Source: Sodalis praecaptivus (lineage in GTDB: Bacteria; Pseudomonadota; Gammaproteobacteria; Enterobacterales; Enterobacteriaceae). Taken from it: 64,000 nucleotides of DNA. The notes beneath the pieces were generated by a model that worked only from the letters and a program-made list of their open reading frames with translations, ran no database searches and was not told the DNA's origin. Below, piece by piece: positions 16,325 through 24,547 of the stretch. The stretch lies in contig NZ_CP006569.1 of NCBI RefSeq assembly GCF_000517425.1, positions 1,550,001 to 1,614,000 of the forward strand, written 5' to 3'. How positions within the stretch are numbered: the stretch's first letter is position 1; each line of letters starts with the position of its first letter. Position numbers and translations under genes: made by a program.

Positions 16325-17428
16325 ATGTCGCAGAAAATCAAAAAAATAGCGGTACATCTGGTTTCCCTGCCTGTTGCCGCCGGCCTGGCGGATGCTACAC
16401 GCAAAGTAGAATCGGTGGGTTACACCGTGGTGAGAATTACCACCGACCAGGGGCTTGAGGGGATGGGGCTGACCTACCATGAGGTGGGCGGCGAAGCCAC
16501 CAAAGCCCTCATTCTGAACAATTTCGTCCCCAAACTCCTCGATTGCGACCCCTTTGCCACCGAGGCGCTATGGGAGCAATTTTTTCATTATCTGCGCGGC
16601 GTGGGGCGTAAAGGCCTCACTTTTGGCGCCTTGAGCGCTGTCGACATCGCCCTGTGGGATCTCAAAGGCAAGATCCTGGGCCTGCCGCTGTTTCGTTTGC
16701 TCGGCGGCAACAAAACGTCGGTGCCGGTCTATGCCAGCGGAGGATGGACATCCTACAGCGACGACCAATTGGTGCAGGAAGCGCAATCAATGGTGGCGCA
16801 AGGGTATCAGAAAATAAAGGTTAAACTGGGCGTGGAAGGGGGCACCAAACCTCGGCGCGATATTGAACGAATGCGGAAAGTGCGTGAGGCCATCGGACCC
16901 GAGATTGATTTACTGGTGGATGCCAATAATTGTTGGGATGCCGCGACAGCGATACAAGTTGCCAATAATATTCGTGAATATGATATTTATTTGTTTGAAG
17001 AGCCCGTGTTTGCCGATGACATTACCGGCCTAGCCAAATTCAAACGCGGTACCGATATCCCGCTGGGTACCGGCGAGCATGAATATACCAAATTTGGCGT
17101 TCGGGATTTAGTCATGAATAATGCTGTGGATATCGTACAGGTGGATGTGGCGCGCGTAGGTGGCTACACGGAGATAATAAAAGCGGCCGCTATTACCCAA
17201 GCGTGGAATTTAAAATTTGCCCCGCACGCTATGGAGCATATGCATAGCCACCTCGTGAGCGCGTTACCCAATGCGCTGTTTCTCGAAAGGCTGATGATGT
17301 TTGAGGAAATCACCAATAATCTCTTTATCGATCCGCCCATGCCGACTAAGGGTTTTCTGGCGGTCCCCGAGGCGCCGGGCTTGGGGCTGCGGCTGAATAT
17401 GGACTTTATCCACGACCATGAGGCGTAG
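16325..17428 (+). CDS. Mandelate racemase/muconate lactonizing enzyme family dehydratase (copy 1)
   Basis: A 367-residue enolase-superfamily protein. It has the capping domain (1-125) and a TIM barrel with the mandelate-racemase subgroup set: Lys-x-Lys at K165/K167 (KVKLG), metal ligands D199 (VDANN), E225 (FEEP) and E251 (GEHE), and a His-Asp pair H301 (APHAMEH) with D274. Such enzymes usually dehydrate or epimerise acid sugars to 2-keto-3-deoxy acids. Start is ATG 16325, six bases after GGAG; an in-frame ATG 12 bp upstream is less likely because it overlaps that site. First gene of a catabolic cluster, 338 bp ahead of an MFS transporter. Substrate unknown. Confidence 0.88.
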   Translation: MSQKIKKIAVHLVSLPVAAGLADATRKVESVGYTVVRITTDQGLEGMGLTYHEVGGEATKALILNNFVPKLLDCDPFATEALWEQFFHYLRGVGRKGLTFGALSAVDIALWDLKGKILGLPLFRLLGGNKTSVPVYASGGWTSYSDDQLVQEAQSMVAQGYQKIKVKLGVEGGTKPRRDIERMRKVREAIGPEIDLLVDANNCWDAATAIQVANNIREYDIYLFEEPVFADDITGLAKFKRGTDIPLGTGEHEYTKFGVRDLVMNNAVDIVQVDVARVGGYTEIIKAAAITQAWNLKFAPHAMEHMHSHLVSALPNALFLERLMMFEEITNNLFIDPPMPTKGFLAVPEAPGLGLRLNMDFIHDHEA

Positions 17429-17766
17429 CCGTTTCGGCCGTTCGGGCTAAACCCGATCTCCTGCGGCAAGCCTTCGCCGGCCTCCGGGGGCTTTTCCCTT
17501 TCATCGCGCGCATGGCGGTCGGCGCTGTCCCTGCCGAGCTAAGGTATGCGGCAGCATTAACGTGGGCAGCGCAGTAGTTGTACAAGTATGACATGAGAAC
17601 GCTGAGGTGAAATGACCTTAATGACGAGGCTTTTTTTGCTAATAAGCGCAATACCGCCGGGTGAATCCCTATTAGCGTAGGCCAGTGTCAGTATCAGAGA
17701 AGGGTTGCGTCCATCATTCTTTGCCGTCGGAAGAGTGACATTATAGCGATAATAGAGGAATGCATA
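17429..17766. other. Intergenic gap in the catabolic cluster
   Basis: 338 bp between the first dehydratase and the first transporter. Minus-strand open frames here are shadows. No clear terminator or consensus promoter seen, although the last 70 bases are AT-rich and could carry one. Confidence 0.4.
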
Positions 17767-19074
17767 ATGAATACATTAGCTTCTGTTGCCGGTAAACGCT
17801 CTGATGATATAGAAAGCAAGGTTGTTAAAAAAATAATGTTAAGGATATTGCCTTTTTTGATGCTGGGCTATTTTATTGCCTTTATGGACCGCGTGAATAT
17901 TGGTTTCGCCGCAGTACAAATGAATGCGTCGTTAGGTTTTACCTCGGCGGTATACGGGGTGGGGGCCGGTATCTTCTTCATCGGATATTTTCTATTTGAA
18001 GTCCCCAGCAATCTGGCGATGCACCGCTTTGGCGCTCGCGTCTGGATTGCCCGAATCATGATAACCTGGGGATTAATCTCCGGTCTGACCGCCTTTGTCA
18101 GGGGCGAGTACTCTTTCTTCATCATCCGATTTCTTTTGGGCATGGCCGAAGCGGGGTTCTTTCCCGGCGTCGTCTACTATTTCTCCTATTGGCTACCGGC
18201 TAAAAACCGGGCCAAGGTGCTCAGCGTATTTTACCTTGCGGTTCCGTTTGCCGTGGTTTTCGGCTCCCTCATCTCGGCGCCTTTGCTAATGATGCATGGC
18301 CTCGGGGGATTGGAAGGCTGGCAATGGTTGTTCATTATCGAAGCCCTGCCCGCCGTCATTTTGGGTGTCTATCTCTTTTTCCGCTTAAAGGACAAACCGG
18401 AACAGGCCACCTGGCTGGACGATGAAGAAAAAGCCTGGTTGACCGAGACGCTCAGTAACGAAAAGGCCAATCTGGCCACCCCCGGCCAGCATCGCTTGGG
18501 CCAGGTATTTTCCGATCCTCGCGTCATCAAACTGAGTCTTGTCTATTTCGGCATGAATTTCGCCGGCGTCGGCCTAATTATGTTTTTACCGCAAATAGTC
18601 GCGGGTTTTGGTTCGGCCCTCTCCTGGGTCGGGGTGATCGCCGCCATACCTTACTTTGTCGCCGCGGTATTACTGCCTTTCATCGGACGTTATTCCGACA
18701 GGCATCCCGGCAGCCGTGCGGTTCACTCCGGTTGCAGCGCCGCGGCGGTGGCTATCGGTTTGGCTCTATGCGTCTTTATCAGCCATCCGGTTGCGATGCT
18801 GCTGCTTATTTGTCTTGCCGCGGTGGGCATCTATGCGTTTGCGCCGCCTTTCTGGGCATTATGCTCCAATCTGTTTGCCGGTTCCGCCTCGGCGGCGGCC
18901 ATCGCGGTCATTAATTCCGTCGGTAATTTAAGCGGATTTGCCGGCCCGTTTGTTATGGGGTGGCTGCGGGATACCACGGGCAGTTTTGCCTTTTCCCTGT
19001 TGGCCATTGCGGCGGGACCGGCGTTAGCGGCTATCGGATTGGTTCTCATGAAGCGGCGCAATACCGCCGCCTAG
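17767..19074 (+). CDS. MFS transporter, anion:cation symporter (ACS) family
   Basis: A 435-residue, 12-helix major facilitator. N-terminal ILPFLMLGYFIAFMDRVNIGFA and the loop motif FEVPSNLAMHRFGARVW are typical of the ACS family (glucarate, galactonate and phthalate-type permeases). The same family supplies most enterobacterial sugar-acid importers, agreeing with the neighbouring dehydratases. The central loop (DKPEQATWLDDEEKAWL) is also characteristic. Ribosome-binding site is modest (TAGAGGAATGCATA). Likely importer of the cluster's substrate; substrate not determinable. Confidence 0.9.
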   Translation: MNTLASVAGKRSDDIESKVVKKIMLRILPFLMLGYFIAFMDRVNIGFAAVQMNASLGFTSAVYGVGAGIFFIGYFLFEVPSNLAMHRFGARVWIARIMITWGLISGLTAFVRGEYSFFIIRFLLGMAEAGFFPGVVYYFSYWLPAKNRAKVLSVFYLAVPFAVVFGSLISAPLLMMHGLGGLEGWQWLFIIEALPAVILGVYLFFRLKDKPEQATWLDDEEKAWLTETLSNEKANLATPGQHRLGQVFSDPRVIKLSLVYFGMNFAGVGLIMFLPQIVAGFGSALSWVGVIAAIPYFVAAVLLPFIGRYSDRHPGSRAVHSGCSAAAVAIGLALCVFISHPVAMLLLICLAAVGIYAFAPPFWALCSNLFAGSASAAAIAVINSVGNLSGFAGPFVMGWLRDTTGSFAFSLLAIAAGPALAAIGLVLMKRRNTAA

Positions 19075-19533
19075 CGCGACGCTCACTCTGGGAGGGCTGC
19101 TGATAATGCTGGGGGGGCGTGTCGGTAAAAAGCTAACTCGACGCAGCCAGTGATGTTTTGCATGTGCTAGGTGGCATTGAGCAGGTAGCGACATCAAAAC
19201 AGGCCCGCGCCCGACGGGATTAAGGCCGGGGGCAAATCGGTTTTTCAATCAATAACGCACTCGCGCGTTAGGGTCCGGCAGAGGGCAAGGACGGCCGCCC
19301 GATCACGACGCGCGCCGGGCATTATCACGGGCGCTTGCGCGTCGGCGTGATAATGGAACGCAACACCAAAAGCAACATTGGCACACCCTGTAAGGAGAAG
19401 TGGATGAAGCGCCATTCTTGGCGAGCGCCCATCCGGTGGCGTTAAGGCCCACGAATGAACGCCCAACGGATAGGCGCTATCAGAACTCAACACTTTTCAT
19501 CTACCTCCCTACAGAGGGTTAACGGGAGTTTAT
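19075..19533. other. Intergenic gap between the two transporters
   Basis: 459 bp with no supported gene. A + strand open frame starting at 19455 overlaps the next gene in another frame and is a shadow. No strong terminator or promoter recognised. Confidence 0.4.
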
Positions 19534-21003
19534 ATGTCTCAGTACGTCAATATCGAGGGGTTGATTCTTGCCGCCAAAAAACGGCTGGATTTACAGGAGG
19601 CCCCCGGCTCTACCCGGGCAGGATGGTTAATGATCACCGCGCTGCTTATCGAGTCGTGGGACATCTATTCCATGGCGTTTATCATCTACGCCCTGAAAGA
19701 CATCTACCATCCCAGCAGTTGGTTATTGGGTTTTACCGCTGCCGGCACCCAGTTTGGCGCCATTATCGGCGCCATGCTCGGGGGATGGTTGACCGACCGC
19801 TTTGGCCGCCGCAAGATTTTCCTCGCGTCCATGCTGCTTTTCGCGGTATTTGCCATCCTGCAGGGGTTGGCGCCCAATATCGTCTGGTTGGCGATTATCC
19901 GCTGCTTTGCCGGTATTCCGGTGGGCGCGGACGTGGCCAACGGTTTTACCTACATCATGGAGGTGATGCCGAAGGGGAAACGGGAAGTGATGGCCAACCG
20001 CTGGCAGTTTATGTTTTCTCTCGGCATCATCGCCGCCATTCTGTTGGTAACCGTGTTGGTGGTGCTGGGGGTAGAGAAGGATCATCTCTGGCGTATCGTT
20101 TTGGCGGTGCCGGCTATTCCGGCTGTCCTTTTGCTGCTTATGCGGCGCGAATTGCCTGAAACCCCCGTCTGGTTTGTGGAGCGCGGCAGATTCATTGAAG
20201 CACGCCAGGCCGCGCGCCAGTATTACGGCGATCATGATGGGCGGCTGCTTGACGACCTGTTGCCGCAGCATAATGTGACCATTGAACCGACGAGCGTCGG
20301 TGAAGCGCTTAGGGATCTGTTTAGCCGCAGTTTCTCGCGCCGGACCACGCTCTTTGGCTGGATTTCCTGCGCGGTTCAGTCGTTTGAAAACTACGCCTTC
20401 TCCTTCTACTTACCGTTGATCTTGGCAACGATAGGTATTTCCGGCCAGATACAAAACAACCTGGCGCTGCTGGCGGTGAACTGTGTCGCGGCCTTGTCCG
20501 CCTTTGTCGGCCCCCTGCTGCTAAACCGCCTGGGGCATCGCGGGTTGAGTCAATACGGCTTCCTGTTTGTCACCTTGGGCATACTGATTGCCGCTTATGG
20601 CGTGTATTCCCTCAACTATCTGATGATTACCAGCGGCGCCGCTCTGATGCTCTGGGGTCATTACTGGGACGCGGAAAGCGGCATGACCGTTGTGTCGCTG
20701 GTGGCCAAGCCCAAATACCGCGGTGTGGCGTCCGGCATCGGCTATACCATTGTGAAAATCACCGCCTTCCTGACCACCCTGGTTTTTCCGCCGCTGTTCG
20801 ATGCACTCGGCGTGCCGTTGGCCTCGGCGCTTATCGCCATTGCGCCGTTCCTGGCCTTTCTTGCCGCGACGTTCCTGCTTCCCGAAGTTTTCGGCCATGT
20901 CGCCGGCGACAATGAACACGACGATGCCGGGCACGCGGCTGCCGGTTCGGCACCGGGTTTCGTACACCCCGACCTTATGAATGAAATGAAGAAAGAGGAT
21001 TGA
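19534..21003 (+). CDS. MFS transporter, sugar porter/AAHS-like
   Basis: A 489-residue, 12-helix major facilitator. It carries the loop 2-3 motif GGWLTDRFGRRK, the helix-4 region RCFAGIPVGADVANGFTYIMEVMPKGKR, and PETPVWFVERGR before the central loop. This pattern is shared by sugar porters and the AAHS/metabolite group (YdjE/NiaP-like), a different family from the first transporter in this cluster. Ribosome-binding site GGGAG precedes ATG 19534. The next gene starts 2 bp after its stop, so the five genes to 24294 probably form one operon. Confidence 0.88.
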   Translation: MSQYVNIEGLILAAKKRLDLQEAPGSTRAGWLMITALLIESWDIYSMAFIIYALKDIYHPSSWLLGFTAAGTQFGAIIGAMLGGWLTDRFGRRKIFLASMLLFAVFAILQGLAPNIVWLAIIRCFAGIPVGADVANGFTYIMEVMPKGKREVMANRWQFMFSLGIIAAILLVTVLVVLGVEKDHLWRIVLAVPAIPAVLLLLMRRELPETPVWFVERGRFIEARQAARQYYGDHDGRLLDDLLPQHNVTIEPTSVGEALRDLFSRSFSRRTTLFGWISCAVQSFENYAFSFYLPLILATIGISGQIQNNLALLAVNCVAALSAFVGPLLLNRLGHRGLSQYGFLFVTLGILIAAYGVYSLNYLMITSGAALMLWGHYWDAESGMTVVSLVAKPKYRGVASGIGYTIVKITAFLTTLVFPPLFDALGVPLASALIAIAPFLAFLAATFLLPEVFGHVAGDNEHDDAGHAAAGSAPGFVHPDLMNEMKKED

Positions 21004-21005
21004 TC

Positions 21006-22109
21006 ATGACTATCACCAAAATGCCCATTATTGAACATATCGAGTTAATCACCGCGCGCGTGCCGCTGCCGGAAGGGCCCTGGGGGGATCAAATCCATCA
21101 CGTTACCGATATAGAGGTGGCGATTGTCGATGTGCATGCCTCCAACGGTCTGATGGGAACCGGTTTCAGCCATACCTCCGGCTGGTGTGGCGCCACCATT
21201 TCGGCTCTGATTAAAGAAATTATTCCTGATGTTATCGGACAGCGCCTGTCGCCGCGCGCGCTGTGGGACCGCAGTTATAAATATATTCATGATGTTGGTG
21301 GGGCGGGTGTGACCACCCATGCGCTGTCCGCGCTGGATATTGCCTATTGGGATTTATTAGGAAAAACGCTGAATGTACCGATTGTCGATCTCCTCGGCAG
21401 GGTGCGCGATCGCGTACCGCTGTACGGTAGCGGTATCAACCTGCATATGTCGGTGGAGGAGGTTATCGATCAGGTGCGTCGCTGGAAAGCGAAAGGCTAC
21501 CTCGCAGCCAAGGTCAAAGTAGGGAAACCCGATCTGGAAGAGGATGTGGAACGTTTACGCAAAATTCAGCAGGCGGTGCCGGGCTTTCCGCTGGCGGTGG
21601 ATGCCAACCAGGGATGGAATTTCCCGCAGGCCTTACGCGCATTCAAATTGTTTGAGCCGCTGAACCTGCTCTGGATTGAAGAACCTCTGCCGTCGGACAA
21701 TATCGCAGGCCATAAACAGCTGCGTGAAAGAACCAATACCCCGATTGCCTTGGGGGAAAATGTCTATAACTTAAGCCAGTTTACCCACTATATCGAAAGC
21801 GGTGCGGCTGATTTTATCCAGGCTGATTTAGGCCGCGTGGGTGGTATTACCGGTTATATGGATGTGGCGACGGTCGCCCGTGCGCACAATCTGCCCATGA
21901 CGCCGCATTTTGTGCTGGAACTCAGCGCGAGTTTATTAGCGGCGGTGCCGAATGTGTCTTATGCGGAGGTGACCGACGGCGGCCGCTGGCAAGATTTGCG
22001 TATCGTCTTATCCGCCGGTGAAGAGGTTGATGGTTATTACGTTCCCAGCGACCAGCCCGGCCACGGAATTATTCTGGATAGAGACTATCTTCAGGCCCAC
22101 ATAATATAA
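21006..22109 (+). CDS. Mandelate racemase/muconate lactonizing enzyme family dehydratase (copy 2)
   Basis: A 367-residue second enolase-superfamily enzyme, divergent from the first. Active-site positions: K169/K171 (AAKVKVG), D199 (VDANQGW), E225 (IEEP), E251 (GENV), D274 (QADLGRVGG) and H301 (TPHFVLEL). All mandelate-racemase subgroup residues are therefore intact. The ATG lies 2 bp after the transporter stop, with AGAGGA as ribosome-binding site. A reaction such as acid-sugar dehydration is likely. Two such enzymes in one cluster suggest two stereoisomeric substrates or successive steps. Substrate unknown. Confidence 0.88.
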   Translation: MTITKMPIIEHIELITARVPLPEGPWGDQIHHVTDIEVAIVDVHASNGLMGTGFSHTSGWCGATISALIKEIIPDVIGQRLSPRALWDRSYKYIHDVGGAGVTTHALSALDIAYWDLLGKTLNVPIVDLLGRVRDRVPLYGSGINLHMSVEEVIDQVRRWKAKGYLAAKVKVGKPDLEEDVERLRKIQQAVPGFPLAVDANQGWNFPQALRAFKLFEPLNLLWIEEPLPSDNIAGHKQLRERTNTPIALGENVYNLSQFTHYIESGAADFIQADLGRVGGITGYMDVATVARAHNLPMTPHFVLELSASLLAAVPNVSYAEVTDGGRWQDLRIVLSAGEEVDGYYVPSDQPGHGIILDRDYLQAHII

Positions 22110-22137
22110 GCATCGCGAGCGGTAGCGGAGAAGCAAA

Positions 22138-22965
22138 ATGGAAGATACCTTATTTTCTGTTAAAGATAAAATCATCATCGTCACCGGCGGCCTCGGCCAA
22201 CTGGGTGCCCAATATGTGCAATCGCTCCATGCGCGGGGGGCCAAAGTGGCGGTCTTTGCCCAAAACATCAATCAGGAAAAACGCGAGAAAGCGCTTGGCG
22301 ACTGCAATCACTCCCCGCGGTTGGCGTTCTACCCGGTGGATATTACCGACGGGGATAGCGTCAATCGGGCGCTTGACGATATCGAGCAAAAGTGGGGGAC
22401 GCCGGACGGTCTGGTCAATAATGCCGGTATTGATACGCAGCCCAGCGCGCCGCCGGAAGTGTCCGGGCCGTTTGAGCACTTCCCGTTAGACGTTTTCCGC
22501 AAGGTGGTCGAGGTCAATTTGGTGGGCACCTTTCTCATGACCCAACAGGTGGGTGGGCGGATGAAAGCGGCGGGAAAACAAGGGTCAATCATCAATATCG
22601 GATCTATTTATGGCGTGGTGTCGCCGGTGCAGGACATTTATAGCTATAAAAAAGAGGACACCGGGGTGCCTTTTATCAAGCCAGTGGCCTATTGTGCCGC
22701 TAAATCGGGTATTTATAACTTTACCCGCTATTGTGCGACCTATTGGGGGCGGGACGGGATTCGGGTAAATACCCTGACGATTTCCGGCGTGGCGCGGGAA
22801 GATCAGGATCCGCGATTCCAGAAAAATTATACCGCCCGCATGCCGATCGGCCGTATGGCCCACGAGGATGAATATAACGGGACGGTGATATTTCTCCTTT
22901 CCGACGCCTCGGTCTATATGACCGGCGCTAATGTGGTCGTGGACGGAGGGTGGACAGCATGGTGA
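22138..22965 (+). CDS. SDR family NAD(P)-dependent oxidoreductase
   Basis: A 275-residue classical short-chain dehydrogenase. Features: cofactor-binding TGGLGQLG at 16-23, NNAG at 94-97, catalytic Ser156 (NIGSIYG), Tyr185 and Lys189 (YCAAK), and the C-terminal MTGANVVVDGGWTAW. An insertion between Ser and Tyr (about 160-182, SYKKEDTGVPF) is longer than usual. Likely oxidises a sugar, sugar acid or lactone in this pathway. The final 7 bp overlap the aldolase gene, indicating translational coupling. Confidence 0.9.
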   Translation: MEDTLFSVKDKIIIVTGGLGQLGAQYVQSLHARGAKVAVFAQNINQEKREKALGDCNHSPRLAFYPVDITDGDSVNRALDDIEQKWGTPDGLVNNAGIDTQPSAPPEVSGPFEHFPLDVFRKVVEVNLVGTFLMTQQVGGRMKAAGKQGSIINIGSIYGVVSPVQDIYSYKKEDTGVPFIKPVAYCAAKSGIYNFTRYCATYWGRDGIRVNTLTISGVAREDQDPRFQKNYTARMPIGRMAHEDEYNGTVIFLLSDASVYMTGANVVVDGGWTAW

Positions 22966-23873
22966 AGCAGGGTAAGTGGGATGAATATCGGGGGATCATC
23001 TCGGCCCTCGTTACCCCGATGCATGATGATGAGTCCCTCAACGTCGACGCGTTGGCAACCGTAGTCGAGAATCAATTGCAGCGTGGCGTGGAAGGTTTTT
23101 ATTGCTGCGGCTCGTCTGGTGAAGGCCCGCTCCTGAGCCTGGAGGAAAGACAACGCATCTTACGTACACTGGTGGGGCAGGTTAACGGTAAGGTTCCCGT
23201 GATTTCTCATGTGGGCGCCGTCAGGACCGCCGATGCGGTTTATTTGGCGCAGCATGCGGAACTGGATGGCGCGGACGCCGTGTCGCTGGTGCCGCCGTAC
23301 TATTACAAATTCTCCAAAGCGGAAATCATTGCCTATTATCGCAAAGTGCTATCCGCGATATCAATACCGGTCATTATCTACAATATTCCCCAATTTACCG
23401 CGGTGGAGCTTGATGCGGAAATTGCCGGCGCGTTATTAACCGATGAGCAGGTTCTCGGCGTGAAGCATACGTCGCACAATCTTTATTCCCTGGAACGTAT
23501 GGTGGCGCAATACCCGGAGAAAGTGTTTTTCAACGGTTTTGATGAAATCTATTTGTCGGCGTTATCCGCCGGTGCCACCGCCACGATTGGCACCACGGTC
23601 AATTTACAGCCCGAGCGCTTTATCGCCGTGCGCGATGCCTTTCGGCGGGGTGACTTTGCCTTGGCAAGGGCGTTACAGCAAATGATAAATGACGCGGTGG
23701 CGTTTATGGTCGAACGCGGGATCTTTCAGTCCGCAAAATACCTGGCGGGACGTCATCTGACCGATCTTGGACCGGTGCGAGCGCCGTTCACCCCTCTGAC
23801 GCCGGCGCAAAAAAAGGCGCTGGACGCGCTCGACGACACCATCAGGGAGACTATTGCCCATGGCAAAGGATAG
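22959..23873 (+). CDS. DapA/NanA-type aldolase (dihydrodipicolinate synthase family)
   Basis: A 304-residue class I aldolase of the DHDPS/N-acetylneuraminate lyase family. It has the carboxylate-binding motif GSSGEG (51-56), catalytic Tyr141 (YNIPQF) and Schiff-base Lys169 (GVKHTSHNLYSLER). The VPPYYYKFS segment and YNIP are closer to NanA/YagE-like lyases than to DapA. A 2-keto-3-deoxy acid aldolase would complete a dehydratase pathway, yielding pyruvate plus an aldehyde. Start ATG 22959 is 9 bp after GGAGGG; a GTG at 22950 is less likely. It overlaps both neighbours. Confidence 0.88.
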   Translation: MVKQGKWDEYRGIISALVTPMHDDESLNVDALATVVENQLQRGVEGFYCCGSSGEGPLLSLEERQRILRTLVGQVNGKVPVISHVGAVRTADAVYLAQHAELDGADAVSLVPPYYYKFSKAEIIAYYRKVLSAISIPVIIYNIPQFTAVELDAEIAGALLTDEQVLGVKHTSHNLYSLERMVAQYPEKVFFNGFDEIYLSALSAGATATIGTTVNLQPERFIAVRDAFRRGDFALARALQQMINDAVAFMVERGIFQSAKYLAGRHLTDLGPVRAPFTPLTPAQKKALDALDDTIRETIAHGKG

Positions 23874-24294
23874 CGATGCTTTTAGCGCCCGCTCGACGCT
23901 TAATGATAAAGCGGCGCTCAGGACCGTCACCGATCTGATTGAGTCCACGTCGGCAAACCCCGACACCACCGGGCTGGCGGTGGCGATTGTGGGCGTTTAC
24001 GGCGAACTGGTGGCCTTCGGCGCACATCACACCTGCCCGCCGTTGCCGCGGCTGCTGGCCCAGCGCAAAGCCTATACGGCGCTCATGCTGCGGCGGAGCA
24101 CCCGCCTGGTGTCCGAAGAGGTCCAGCGCGGTTCTCTGACTCTCGGTGTATTGAATGACGCGCAGCTATTGCCGATGCCGGGCGGTATGCCCATTCGCCT
24201 GCAGGGTCGGGTCGTGGGCGCCATTGGCATCAGCGGGCTACCGGTTGAGCAGGATATCGCGCTGGCGGAGTATTGGGCGGAACGGTTCGGCTGA
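23860..24294 (+). CDS. GlcG/HbpS family protein
   Basis: A 144-residue protein of the GlcG/HbpS (heme-binding-like) family. The family pattern GLAVAIVGVYGELVAFGAHH...AQRKAYTAL...GGMPIRLQGRVVGAIGISG is clear. Start is ATG 23860, overlapping the aldolase by 14 bp (GGGAG at 23845-23849 as ribosome-binding site; TTG 23854 is possible). Family members often sit in glycolate or sugar-acid catabolic operons, but their biochemical role is uncertain. Last gene of the cluster; the terminator at 24356-24380 follows. Confidence 0.85.
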   Translation: MAKDSDAFSARSTLNDKAALRTVTDLIESTSANPDTTGLAVAIVGVYGELVAFGAHHTCPPLPRLLAQRKAYTALMLRRSTRLVSEEVQRGSLTLGVLNDAQLLPMPGGMPIRLQGRVVGAIGISGLPVEQDIALAEYWAERFG

Positions 24295-24348
24295 CAGCGG
24301 CGAATGACCGTCACGTCGCCGCACCCTGGCGACACCTTTACGCCAGGC

Positions 24349-24380
24349 AAAAAAAAACCAATCACAAGTGATTGGTTTTT
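24349..24380 (-). terminator. Bidirectional terminator between the cluster and proL
   Basis: AACCAATCAC (24356-24365) and GTGATTGGTT (24368-24377) form a long perfect stem. On the minus strand it is followed by a T9 tract (A run 24349-24357 on +), ending the tRNA transcript. On the + strand TTTTT (24376-24380) allows it to end the catabolic operon too. Confidence 0.88.
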
Positions 24381-24392
24381 CTCGGGATAGAT

Positions 24393-24469
24393 TGGTCGGC
24401 ATGAGAGGATTCGAACCTCCGACCCCCGACACCCCATGACGGTGCGCTACCAGGCTGCGCTACATGCCG
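24393..24469 (-). tRNA. proL: tRNA-Pro(GGG)
   Basis: A 77-nt cloverleaf on the minus strand starting CGGCATGTAGCGCAGCCTGG and ending ATGCCGACCA. The acceptor stem CGGCATG/CATGCCG is intact, the CCA is encoded, the T-loop GGTTCGAATCC is present, and the anticodon is GGG in the CATGGGGTG loop. It is almost identical to E. coli proL as I recall it, and sits beside yejM as in E. coli. Confidence 0.97.
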
Positions 24470-24547
24470 AACTCATGGGCGCTTATACTACCCGTTCCTG
24501 CTATGAATGCAATAGCCGACCCTAACGACTGCTTTAGTTTTAAGCGT

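Noticed and set aside
19455..20159. 234-codon + strand open frame overlapping the second MFS gene
   Set aside because: Out of frame with a clear transporter; Arg-rich with no recognisable domain; a shadow of the real gene.
24393..24469. tRNA-associated integration site
   Set aside because: No integrase, no duplicated tRNA 3' end and conserved flanking order; proL looks undisturbed on the yejM side.
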